From: Diplolepis rosae
Taxonomy: Eukaryota; Arthropoda; Insecta; Hymenoptera; Diplolepididae
Length of the DNA stretch: 64,000 nucleotides
Reading direction: 5' to 3'
Assembly (NCBI GenBank): GCA_030998225.1
Contig: JAPYXD010000679.1
Location: forward strand, 1,178,001-1,242,000
A program made the position numbers and the translations under genes. Within the stretch, counting starts at the first letter, position 1. Each line of letters starts with the position of its first letter. Positions 11,391 to 20,259 of this stretch are shown piece after piece. The notes under the pieces are model-generated. The model was not told where the DNA came from. It did no database searches and saw only the letters and a list, made by a program, of their open reading frames with translations.

Positions 11391-13310
11391 CCCGGTCCTG
11401 CATTGGTTTTTTCGGAAATCAATCAGGGGGCCCTAGAACAGGCCACCGGACCCGTCCTCGGGTTGCGGATAGAGGAGCCCTGTACCGAGGGTTACTGCTG
11501 AATACGGATACATAACTAAATAAGCAGTCGCGGACAATGTTCCAGGGATGGACCCAAAGGAATAACCCCCAAGCCAAGGTGTTAACTACAGTGCCGAGAG
11601 CTGCATGGCACCAGGGAGTGGTGTCTCACACGGTGTCTCTAGGAAACCAGGCCACCTCCTAGAGTATTGAGGCCTTACCCCTGCATGCGGGGCTCTGCAG
11701 GGGCGGACCGAATACTTCCCTAGCTACTCGTGGGATTAGGATGGAGTTAAAAAATTTAAATAAAAGTATGAGTGCAGAACTATTTAGAGGCGAGTTGGAA
11801 GTGACGGAGATGCCCGAGGGCGGGAAGTCTGGGGCCAGACTATATCAAGCCTCACTCCGGAGAATTTCAGAGGATGAGTGTAAAATGATCCACAGGATCA
11901 CACAGATCATGGAGGAGATGGAAAAGTTTTGCCAAACCAAGAAGAACATGTTCCTCCCCATAAGGGAAGGAATTGCTGCAGCGAAGGAGATCAAGAAGCT
12001 GAGTAACAGCAATGAAAAACACGGGAGCTTTCTTATATCGCTCGAGTATTTCCTTGGCTTGCAGGTCGCCAAGGACAAAGAGAAGGAGGAAGTGGCTAGG
12101 AGGGTGAAAAAGCTGGCAAGCCTCGTACATGAGGTAAGCCAAACTGATCTTGAGCCAGAAGGAAGGTCCACACCAGACTCCCGCAAGAGGCCAAGAGAGC
12201 CAACCGAGAGCCCGGAGGACCCTGGCAACAAGAAACCAGAAGAGAAGAGGCCAAAAGCCTCGAAGCATGCGGAGGAGTGGGTCGAAGTTTCGGCAAAGAA
12301 GGGCCGTCGGAAGAAGAGGAAGAACAAGCCGGAGGAAAAAAAACCGGCGCAGTCAGAACCACCTCGATCAGAGGCCATTCTGATAAAACCTTCGGAGGGG
12401 GTCAGCTACGCGGCGATTTTAAAAAATCTTAAGAGCCGCGTAAACCCCGATGAGCTGGGAGCAAAAATAGGAGCAATCAGAGAGACCAGGACGAAGGATC
12501 TCCTGGTCGAACTAGAGTGCAAAGCGGAGGACAGAGTAAAATTAGACTCTGCCTTCCGCGATGCAATTGGAGTGACCGGATTTGTCCGCCACCTTATCCC
12601 CACGGCCGAGGTAGAAATACTGGACATAGATCCAACGGTGGAGATCGAAGACATAAAGGAGGCAGTCTGGAGCTGCCTAAGGGAGGAGCCATCATCAGGT
12701 GTGGAGGTGTCCCTGACGAAGAAGCCTTTTAGAGGCACTAGAAAAGCCTTTGTTAAAATGGAGGATGCGCGGGCCTTGAAACTACTAAAGGCGGCCCACA
12801 TAAAGATCGGGTGGGTCTCCTGCAGAATCCGCAGGAAGACGGAGGTAAAAAGATGTTACCGCTGCCTTGGCTTTGGCGACATGGCGGCCAACTGCAGAGA
12901 GCCGGACCGCAGCAGAAGCTGTTGGAAATGCGGCCAGGAAGGACACACTGCGGGAAACTGCACAAGGAACCCGCGGTGTTACCTCTGCACTGAAAGAGAT
13001 GAGAAGCCCCGGACCGACCACATCCCGGGGACTATGAGGTGCGCGGCTTTCAGAGAGGCAGCCCCTAATTGGAAGCCTTGGAGAGGCCGCGAATAGAAGC
13101 CCAAGCAGGCAGAACAGGAGGACGTCGAGGCACGGCGTATTGCGCCCATAGACAGTGACCCTGGAGTAATGCTAACGCGGTTCCGGAGTCATTGTCTGGC
13201 AAGGAAACAGGGGAGTTTTGAGTTTAGTGGGTATTGCTTAGGCCGAGCCCCACACAGCGTGCGTAAATGCATTCCCTTTTCTCCTCTGAAAAAAAAAGAA
13301 AAAAAAAAAA
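11391..13310 (+). mobile_element. ORF1-only R1-like retroposon ('half-LINE'), copy 1
   Basis: About 350 bp of 5' leader (from CCCGGTCC) is followed by a complete ORF1 (11741-13096), a 192-bp 3' tail ending TTCTCCTCTG, and a poly(A) run at 13289-13310. There is no endonuclease or reverse transcriptase. The flanks carry a 7-bp duplication, CAATGCA, at 11383-11389 and 13312-13318, and the unoccupied site is preserved in the inverted copy near 8111. The same leader, ORF1 and tail junction recur at 21262-23624, so the lack of ORF2 is a property of the family rather than a chance deletion. It presumably moves with enzymes of a full-length R1-like LINE. Confidence 0.85.
11741..13096 (+). CDS. R1-type LINE ORF1 protein (gag-like, zinc knuckles), intact
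   Basis: The protein has 451 residues. ORF1 proteins of this type bind element RNA and form the ribonucleoprotein that is reverse transcribed. Residues 1-130 are charged and probably helical; 135-215 are a basic, proline- and lysine-rich linker (KKGRRKKRKNK); 225-365 are the conserved R1-type region (SYAAILKNLK, the IRETRTKDLL stretch, IGWVSCRIR). Three Cys clusters follow: CYRCLGFGDMAANC from residue 372, CWKCGQEGHTAGNC from 394 and CYLC from 413. The first has Asp where the CCHC knuckle needs His; the copy at 23.2 kb keeps His. The ATG at 11741 follows a stop-rich leader. The frame is intact, suggesting a fairly recent insertion. Confidence 0.85.
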   Translation: MELKNLNKSMSAELFRGELEVTEMPEGGKSGARLYQASLRRISEDECKMIHRITQIMEEMEKFCQTKKNMFLPIREGIAAAKEIKKLSNSNEKHGSFLISLEYFLGLQVAKDKEKEEVARRVKKLASLVHEVSQTDLEPEGRSTPDSRKRPREPTESPEDPGNKKPEEKRPKASKHAEEWVEVSAKKGRRKKRKNKPEEKKPAQSEPPRSEAILIKPSEGVSYAAILKNLKSRVNPDELGAKIGAIRETRTKDLLVELECKAEDRVKLDSAFRDAIGVTGFVRHLIPTAEVEILDIDPTVEIEDIKEAVWSCLREEPSSGVEVSLTKKPFRGTRKAFVKMEDARALKLLKAAHIKIGWVSCRIRRKTEVKRCYRCLGFGDMAANCREPDRSRSCWKCGQEGHTAGNCTRNPRCYLCTERDEKPRTDHIPGTMRCAAFREAAPNWKPWRGRE

Positions 13311-13825
13311 CCAATGCATAATTTCATCATGGGATAATTTTCTTGATTTAAAAGTTTCATCATATTTTTCGAATTGAAAAAATTCAAATTTTTTAGGAAA
13401 TAAAAATTAATACTTTTAAAATGTATATGAATCTTTTTATTATGTAATGTTCTTTAATTCAAAAATTTGATCTGTTTCTTTCAAAAATATTTTATTTTAT
13501 AGAAAATCGATTCAATAATTAAAACTCTTAAAAATTTTAATCAGAATCATAAATTGGCATAAAATTAACAAATTCCCGATTACACGGGGCCCATACACTT
13601 CTTACGCGGCTCTGCAGTAGTTGAAGGTTATAAGCGCTATTTTATTTCTTGTATTCCAAACGTGCGCAGCCGAGAGGCTTAGTGGTTAGGTTAGTAATGC
13701 GTTCATTATAAGTAGAGAGGGTTCGAACCCGCAGCGTTAAGAATAATTTTTAATACTGCCTAAACGAGCGTTTGTGTAGTGTAGAGGGGGGTTTGTGTTT
13801 GTCGGTAAGTGTGTATATAAAAATG

Positions 13826-14410
13826 CAGGGTGCGCCATCTAGACCTTCGGTATTTCAACATTGAATAACTCTGTTGTTTTACAGCCGATTTTGACAAATG
13901 AGCACGATTCTGAAACGTCATGCAGTACCATTTTAACCATGAGTCAATACACACCGAAAGAACGCGCTGAAATCGTAGCGTTTTACATTGAAAACAATCG
14001 TTCTTACAGCGCAAGTTCCCGGGACACGTTGTGTCGAAAAATGTTGATTTGGAGTGGCCTCCTCGTTCTCCGGATTTAACTGTACCTGACTTTTTTCTTT
14101 GGGGTTATTTAAAAATCAAAGATTATGCCAGCAAGCCAAAGACAATTGACGAACTTACATGTAACATACGAGCCGAAATAGCTGTTATAAGGCCCGAAAT
14201 GCTGGCCAATGTTATGCAGAATGCGCGAAAAAGAGCTGCTTTTTGTGTATCGAATGGAGGTGGTCATTTAATCGACGTTGTGTTCTAAAACTGATTTGAA
14301 ATAAAGGGTAAAGTATATCCTAAACAAATCTTGCTCATTTGCCAAAATCGGCTGAAAAGTGTCATAGTTATTCAATGTTGAAATACCGAAGGTCTAAATG
14401 GCGCACCCTG
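13826..14410 (+). mobile_element. Internally deleted mariner-superfamily element nested in repeat A
   Basis: The element is 585 bp with 45-bp terminal inverted repeats beginning CAGGGTGCGCCATCTAGACC and one mismatch between them. The right flank has the TA target; the left flank has TG, probably a mutated TA, and the empty site is TA at 7541-7542. From 13940 it encodes the transposase start MSQYTPKERAEIVAFYIENN. After an out-of-frame deletion the C-terminal part follows at 14020-14288 (WPPRSPDLTVPDFFLWGYLK to the natural end GGGHLIDVVF). The first two catalytic aspartates are lost. Confidence 0.88.
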
Positions 14411-14579
14411 TAGTAAGTTAGTGTCTACTTGTAAGTAAATAAAGTTTTGAAATCGACTAAGAATATTCATCGATTCAACTACTGCTCTTATTTGATTTAC
14501 CCATTGTATGTTCCTGCAGTTCACTTAACTTCAAAAATGACACTGGGGCATTTATGAATTACGGAAAATAAGTTAAAAT

Positions 14580-14994
14580 TTGTTTTTTTAAAACAAACAT
14601 TTTCATTTCACTTAATAATATAAGTATATTTTATCATGATTGTAGTTTGTGCCATAGAAACAGGTTTTCTGAGCATCTCAAGGCCAAAATCATGATTAAA
14701 TAATATGAAGACTTTATGTCGTATGTTCGGAAATTTGAACGTAATTCCAATAGGATACTTTGATTTTATAATCTTTTTATATGTATACTAAATTTTATCA
14801 ATCCAACTTGAATGGTTTCTTCCCACAGTAAACTACGAAGAGCAAATGACTTTTGGAGCTAACAAAGTAGAAAGTCCCTTCACAGAATTTTGTCAATGTT
14901 AGAAATTGGAATATTTAATGTTGTAACATTAAAAGACTTAAAATATTTTTATTTTTTAAGATTCTAATTTTCAAACTTACCAAGCCAATGTAAA
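14580..14994. other. AT-rich spacer
   Basis: Nothing that I can support as gene or repeat, apart from a short plus-strand open stretch after a possible acceptor at about 14829 that resembles no family I know. Confidence 0.35.
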
Positions 14995-15215
14995 ACCGGC
15001 TTGATACTGTGCCAGTACCGCGCAAGGATTTCTGTACTGACGTGGTACTGGCCGAGTGCAGGCATAAGGCCAGCAATTCACCGGTGCTGCTTAGAAATAT
15101 CAATATGTTGGTCAGTACAGGCACGGTACTTGAAATCGATACCATGTAGTATTGGGGTTGTGCTAAGCTAGTATGGTGCCTGACACTTGGTCAGTACAAC
15201 GTCCAGTACTACTTT
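14995..15215. repeat. GTACTGG-type repeat, rearranged copy
   Basis: The stretch has many CAGTACC, GTACTGG and GTCAGTAC motifs, and contains GCCAGTACCGCGC and GAGTGCAGGCATAA, which match the units at 8559-8690. It lies about 35 bp beyond a probable unc80 exon. Confidence 0.55.
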
Positions 15216-15250
15216 TACTAAATTATTATGAGAAATATAGAAAAACTTAC

Positions 15251-15380
15251 ACGTCTTTTCATGTAATCTGGGGAGGGTGTTGGGGTGTGTTCCGTAACAG
15301 TAATAATAGGATTTTTGGCAATGTAAGATTCACTGTATATAGTCCCATGTTTCCTTTCAACCTTGGTGTCTCCAATATAT
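15251..15380 (-). CDS. unc80: unc80 probable exon (provisional exon 14)
   Basis: Acceptor TTTATAG precedes 15380 and donor GTAAGT follows 15251. The exon is one base plus 43 open codons, encoding YIGDTKVERKHGT and, further on, VTEHTPTPSPDYMKRR. It needs a preceding exon ending in phase 2; the candidate at 15913-15942 does so. Assignment to unc80 rests on position, strand, phase and a protein-like sequence. Confidence 0.65.
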
Positions 15381-15399
15381 CTATAAATTAAAATCAGTT

Positions 15400-15647
15400 T
15401 ATAAATAAAAATCTTGAAAATGACATCTCCATGCTAGATGTCGAAATTTAGTATTTTTTCAAACACTTTAATATTATAGCTACTAAATTGCTATACCTAC
15501 GTCCTCTTTCACTAATTGACCTACAATGCTGTGCACCTCATGCTTTATTCTTAATAACATATAATCATGATTCAATAGGTAATGAACAATACTATAAAAT
15601 TTTACAGATTTCAAAAAACTTATTGCCGATTATATAATAATGAATAA

Positions 15648-15684
<37 letters not shown>

Positions 15685-15912
15685 AGGGTATTTTTGAAAT
15701 GGAAATTATGTTTTTAATACTCTATATGTGTTTAATTAATCATTGTTAAAGCTAGAATCTACTGCAGGTTTTAGCGCTAATTGAAAAGCGATGACTATGT
15801 TATTAAAATGCAATAGTGCATGAATAGATAAAATGGCGGATCGAATGTTTACAAGTAGCGTGTTTTTTAATTGTAAATAAAGCCTGTTCTCTAAATTTAA
15901 TAGTTGACTTAC
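15400..15912. other. Intronic sequence with a TA microsatellite
   Basis: AT-rich sequence with a (TA)n run at about 15651-15681. Nothing else is recognised. Confidence 0.5.
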
Positions 15913-15942
15913 CCTCCCGCGGTCAGTTCGTTAATCAAGCAG
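15913..15942 (-). CDS. unc80: unc80 possible 30-nt microexon (provisional exon 13)
   Basis: Acceptor GTGTTCAG precedes 15942 and a strong donor GTAAGT follows 15913. In the only open frame it reads CLINELTAG with one base in front and two bases left over, which fit the one-base start of the exon at 15380. It enters in phase 2, while exon 12 ends in phase 0, so another exon of length 3n+2 must lie between 15943 and 17908. I did not find it. Confidence 0.45.
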
Positions 15943-15989
15943 CTGAACACGAGTTCGGGGTGAATGGATGTACGAAAGATAGAAAAATC

Positions 15990-17166
15990 CACATAGAGAA
16001 AAAGATATTACGAATAGGCATAAGGTTTTAACATATAGTTTTGACAAGGAAAGGACATTATTGTAATATATATTTCTGCAATGAAAAATATCCCTTTAGA
16101 TTGATAAAATTGTTTCTGGATAAAACATTTTTAAATTTTAATCCTGATTAAATTGATTGAATTGATTAGAAAATATATGTTACAGAGACAGTAAGATAAT
16201 TATATTCATGTATCTGAAATTTGAAGTTTAGCGAAAATTAATTCTTCTTTGTTTCATATTATGTCCTTTTTGAATGATATATACAGTATGATATATACAG
16301 ATGAAAATTCTTTTACACTCTATTCTAGAATTCCAATAAAATAAGTAATCTTTTTTTGACATCTATTGGAACTATGCTAACATTACGAATTTTTATTCAA
16401 ATTTACGTGATCTACTGTCTTGTCTATCTAATTATATAATATTTTATGAAAATATCGAAGCTACTAATTAGATAGAAATCTACAACATATGTCATGACAT
16501 ATGTATTATTTTCCAAATGCAAATTCATGAATATTTACAGGTTTAACTATTTATTTAATATCTTTGAAATCATCTGATAAAATAATATCAGGTATTTTTC
16601 AACCACATCGAAAAAATGGATAATTGATTATCGCTACTTTATTTGTTGGCATAGCTACTTTTTTTGTCGATGTTGATTTGTATTATTATTTCAAGAACTC
16701 GGGTAACAAGATTAACCGGAAAAGTAATCAAAAAGTAAAAAAAAAAAGTAAATAAAAAATTTCGACAGCAGACGGTGGACTTATTCAATTACAATTATGT
16801 AAACTTGAAAGCTGCAATATACCATGCAAGCTTTATTGATCAATAAATATCTATCATAAGAAATATATTGTTTTTTTATCTTGTGTTCTTGTTTAAAAAA
16901 AAAAAAAAATAATGAATTGATATCAATTCTAAGAAAACTCACACATGTAGGCAGCTATGTCAGTCATGCTCTTAATCATTTTTATTTAATGAAATACATA
17001 AAAAACAAACAAATAATATAGTTTCACATAAAAATAATCAATAAGGCTTACAAGGCATTATTTAAGCTTTTCAGTATATACACATATATTGTACATAAAA
17101 TTAGCACCCGTTTGTGGCAAAAACCTTTATATTTCATTCTGTACAAGATGTCAGAAAATACAAGTA
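15990..17166. other. Intronic AT-rich sequence
   Basis: Within the intron following unc80 exon 12. No gene or element boundary is seen. Confidence 0.4.
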
Positions 17167-17413
17167 CATATCGTCCCCTTTATGCAAAAAACATTAATGT
17201 GCAAAATTGAAGTTTTGAAAAAAAAAATAAGAAAACTGATTTCAATTTTCGATGCAATTTAAATGGTGTGGTTTTTTAATCTAAATTTATTCTTCTTTTA
17301 ATTGAGTTTTATTCTCGAATTTTAATTCTTTTGAAATTGAAATTAGTTTTCTTTATTTTTCTCAGAACTTCAATTTTGCACATTCATGGTTTTTGCATAA
17401 AGGAGACGATATG
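17167..17413. repeat. Foldback miniature element, about 75-bp arms
   Basis: The left arm starts CATATCGTCCCCTTTATGCA at 17167. Its near complement ends at 17413. The arms continue through ATGTGCAAAATTGAAGTT. The loop is AT-rich and non-coding. I could not fix a target duplication. Confidence 0.75.
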
Positions 17414-17908
17414 CAAGGTTGTCAGAATTCGGTTGCGGAAAATGGCTATGAGTTTGTCTTCCTCACGCTTATAGTCTATTCTGCAACCTACTCGTGGATG
17501 TGTTTTGAGTGATACAGGTTTTCAGAAAAGAATGAAATTTACAGGGAAAAGTGATAATGTAGATTTAGATTAGATATAGATTTTTTAAATTAGTTTTTCT
17601 CGAGGATAGCAGGTTGGACGGGAGGAAGTAACTAAACAATTATTAAATAAAACTTGTTTTTGTACCTTAAACTTGGCATACTTTTTCCCTTAATTAAATT
17701 TGTGGGATATTGTATACGATCCATATCTCTCGCATCAAAAATTTTGGAATAGGTTAAACCTTGCCTTGTCAAATGATCATCTCCAGTGTCCAAACTTTTG
17801 TGGCATTCCTAAAAGTATTAATAAATTTCAAACATCCAATTTAAAAAATTTCCCAAGTAAATACTTGTGTTTGATAAAAATAACTTAATTTTCAATTATT
17901 AATATTAC

Positions 17909-18060
17909 TTGTTCTTGGATTAGGTTCGGTTCTTCTTGGGCAATATTTTCAAGAGCTTTTTCAGATTTTGATAGAAGCTTTGTTTCAACAAAAACTTTAA
18001 GATCGGTTATTTTCATCCTCTTTTTGGTTTTCTCGCTGGCTCTTCTTGTATGGCTGCTGT
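17909..18060 (-). CDS. unc80: unc80 exon 12
   Basis: Residues about 483-533. Acceptor AATATAG precedes 18060; donor GTAATA follows 17909. The exon reads HTRRASEKTKKRMKITDLKV and continues with FVETKLLSKSEKALENI, a basic stretch followed by a helix-like stretch. It ends in phase 0. Confidence 0.8.
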
Positions 18061-18401
18061 CTATATTCAAAATATTAATGAGTGAAATTTTCGTTTCGGT
18101 TGTTTTCAAAGTAGCCGAGCAAACGCAGACCAGCAGAATCCACAAAACCATTCATTCTTTTATCAAATAAATAGTCACTGTATTTCGTTAAAAGCTTTTG
18201 CCCCAATTGGACCTGATTCAACATCATAATTGAAACTGATTCATTTTATCGGATGTAATAATGTAGCACCAATAAAATTCAATTAAAATAATTAGTTTCA
18301 ATGATATTATTTAGCCAGGTTCAATCGATCATAAACAGATCCTATCATTTTTTCTAGAAGGATTGTGATATCTGTTTTCGGAGGTAACTATTAAGTTTTA
18401 C

Positions 18402-18577
18402 CAGATGTAATTGAAGTATCTTGAGTGTCAAAAATATCCTTAAATTCCTTCCCATCGTCCTTCTTTTTAGCTTCTGGACTTTGGTAAATGGAAACCTCTA
18501 TTTTTGGAATTGGAAGAGAATTGCTTCGACGTCGAGGCATCTGTTGCACTGAACTTTCTTCGTTGATTCTCTTTATC
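18402..18577 (-). CDS. unc80: unc80 exon 11
   Basis: Residues about 424-483. It reads RIKRINEESSVQQMPRRRSN and continues through SLPIPKIEVSIYQSPE, comparable with the RPRSSS-containing linker after the same landmark in vertebrate UNC80. Donor GTAAAA follows 18402. The acceptor ATAAAAAAG lacks a pyrimidine tract and is weak, but no other acceptor keeps the frame. Confidence 0.8.
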
Positions 18578-18658
18578 CTTTTTTATAATTGCATTGTAAT
18601 TTTACTTATCAATGAATAATAAAATTGATATTTACGGATAAAAATTAATAATAATTAC

Positions 18659-18889
18659 CTATTGTATAAATATTGAAGGGCCCAATATATTCCTTCTTCT
18701 TGCCATTGCGAAACGAAAAGACATCTTAAAACTGCAACGTCAAGAAAAGTTGCTGCACGAACGTCAGCATCAATTGCAGACGCTTGAGTTCCAATACCGT
18801 CATTGGAAATTCGTTGTCCTAAAGAATTTGTTTTCCTAGCTCCATCATGACCAAAATCTCTTTCTCCTTTCTCATCGTCCTCAATTTCA
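18659..18889 (-). CDS. unc80: unc80 exon 10 (key diagnostic exon)
   Basis: Residues about 347-424. Acceptor TTCCAACCAG precedes 18889; donor GTAATT follows 18659. It contains ATFLDVAVLRCLFVSQWQEE then GIYWALQYLYN, the motif by which I recognised the gene: the vertebrate protein has an FDVAVLRCL...WSEEG...WSLMY block here. The 5' half is an acidic linker (EIEDDEKGERD). Confidence 0.92.
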
Positions 18890-19022
18890 CTGGTTGGAAA
18901 AAATTTAAAAATTATTCAACATAAAAAATAACATTTCTGCAAAAGAGAAATTTAGTTATTTAGTGATAGAATGTGAGTTTATAAATTTGTTATAAAATTA
19001 AGTAATTATTCTAATTAGGCAC

Positions 19023-19159
19023 CTGCTTTTATTGCCTTTTCTTTGAGTCTGTTGACAAGTGTCGACACCTGAAATAGCAGTGACTTGTTCTATTGTCAAA
19101 GTCGATTTTGAAGAGCTATTCGGTCCCTCCATAGCGACGTGGAAAATACTCGCTTCCCC
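19023..19159 (-). CDS. unc80: unc80 exon 9
   Basis: Residues about 302-347. Acceptor TAATTAG precedes 19159. It reads GEASIFHVAMEGPNSSSKST, then LTIEQVTAISGVDTCQQ. The donor GTGCCT after 19023 is poor apart from the GT, but the phase (two bases over) fits the one-base start of exon 10. Confidence 0.82.
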
Positions 19160-19184
19160 CTAATTAAAAATAATATATAATTAA

Positions 19185-19911
19185 CCTTTTAGCCGTGGGG
19201 AAATTTCAGTACAAATCGACCTCTTATAAAATGCAAAATTTATACATAAAATCACTGTATATCTCAGGTAAAGTCCCCGACCTGACTGCTGGTCTATGTA
19301 TCGACTAGCCCCGCCGGCAACGTAAAGTGTAATATAAAAAATTTGTCTCATTTGTCATGAAGGTTTGTGAGGGTATTTCTATGTTTCTATTTCTACGCGC
19401 TGTATATGAAAAAAATAGTAAAAAATTCCCACAGACACCCTTGACCTTTAAAATCGCCAATTCAAGGTCAAATTTTATTTCTAATATAAGCCAAGCCGAC
19501 GTGGACGTGGCGAAAAGCTGATCTCTTCGGGGTGCTTGATTTTTGTGAGTCACTGTTTTTCCCATTTTTAGCGCATCAATGACGTTGGAAAGCCATCTCC
19601 AACTTTCGCTTATGCAAACAATGAAATGTGACCTTGACTGTAGATTTTCAAGGTCAAGGATACCTCAGTGATTTTTTTCAGTATTTTTTCCGTATTCAGT
19701 CCATCAAATTACGTAAAAAATCACTCTGAAATCCTCTCTTCTACTAGAAATGAAATTTGACCTTGAAATACCGATTTTCAAGGTCAACAATGTTTCGAGG
19801 AATTTTGAAACTATTTTTTACGTGTTCAAAACATCAAATTTTGCCTAAAAACATTCAATATTTTGTACCTCTTGAGTGGTCGATATATCGACCACCCCCG
19901 CAGCTAAAAGG
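19185..19911. mobile_element. piggyBac-like miniature element in unc80 intron 8
   Basis: The 727-bp element is flanked by TTAA at 19181-19184 and 19912-19915. Ends: left CCTTTTAGCCGTGGGG, right (complement) CCTTTTAGCTGCGGGG. A CC(C/T)T start plus TTAA target is characteristic of piggyBac. No transposase is visible; the interior has repeated AAGGTCA-type motifs. Without it and one TTAA, intron 8 would be only 88 bp. Confidence 0.82.
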
Positions 19912-19978
19912 TTAAAAATATGACGATAAATAGTTCGAATATCAAAACTTAACTATTAAAATAGTTATTCTTGCTTAC

Positions 19979-20056
19979 TGCAAAAATTGTTGAGACTTCC
20001 TTTACTCCATCTAATAATCTATCCGATTCGCTTAGTGATGGAAGTCTAAAAATAAC
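19979..20056 (-). CDS. unc80: unc80 exon 8
   Basis: Residues about 276-301. Acceptor CCAACAG precedes 20056; donor GTAAGC follows 19979. It reads VIFRLPSLSESDRLLDG, then VKEVSTIFA, in phase 0 on both sides. An alternative acceptor TTTTTAG ten bases further in would break the frame. Confidence 0.82.
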
Positions 20057-20148
20057 CTGTTGGAATCAGATTTGAATAAATATATCTTTATTTTGAAGTA
20101 ACCGTATCTTTCTGATGTATGAAACCGATGTGTTAGGTTATAACTTAC

Positions 20149-20232
20149 AACATGCTCATCTTCAGTACTAGAACTCTCTTCTGGGATGGTTTCAGGAAAT
20201 ACTGTATCCTTTGGTGATGAAACCCAAGAGCC
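20149..20232 (-). CDS. unc80: unc80 exon 7
   Basis: Residues about 248-275. Acceptor CTGTGCAG precedes 20232; donor GTAAGT follows 20149. It reads GSWVSSPKDTVFPETIPEES, then SSTEDEHV: a serine/acid-rich linker. Phase 0 on both sides. Confidence 0.82.
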
Positions 20233-20259
20233 CTGCACAGATAGATATTTATTATGATA

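Larger units (their letters stand above)
11329..14579. repeat. Dispersed repeat 'A', second copy (inverted) with two nested insertions
   Basis: The host copy is split into 11329-11389, 13311-13825 and 14411-14579, which align in reverse orientation to 7379-8174. The tRNA-like block is at 13673-13730: box A-like GAGGCTTAGTGG at 13673-13684 and box B-like GGTTCGAACCC at 13720-13730, about 47 bp apart, as expected for an internal RNA polymerase III promoter. The insertions are an ORF1-only retroposon and a mariner miniature. Confidence 0.75.

Noticed and set aside
11845..12383. Long antisense open frames under ORF1
   Set aside because: Codon-bias shadows of the GC-rich ORF1 on the plus strand; no motif and no supporting context.
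13673..13730. Functional tRNA gene
   Set aside because: Box A- and B-like motifs are present but I could not form a proper acceptor stem or anticodon arm; better explained as a tRNA-derived repeat.
14829..14905. Plus-strand stretch after a CCCACAG acceptor
   Set aside because: Only about 24 codons, opposite strand to unc80, with no donor and no known motif.
15651..15681. (TA)n run
   Set aside because: Ordinary microsatellite.
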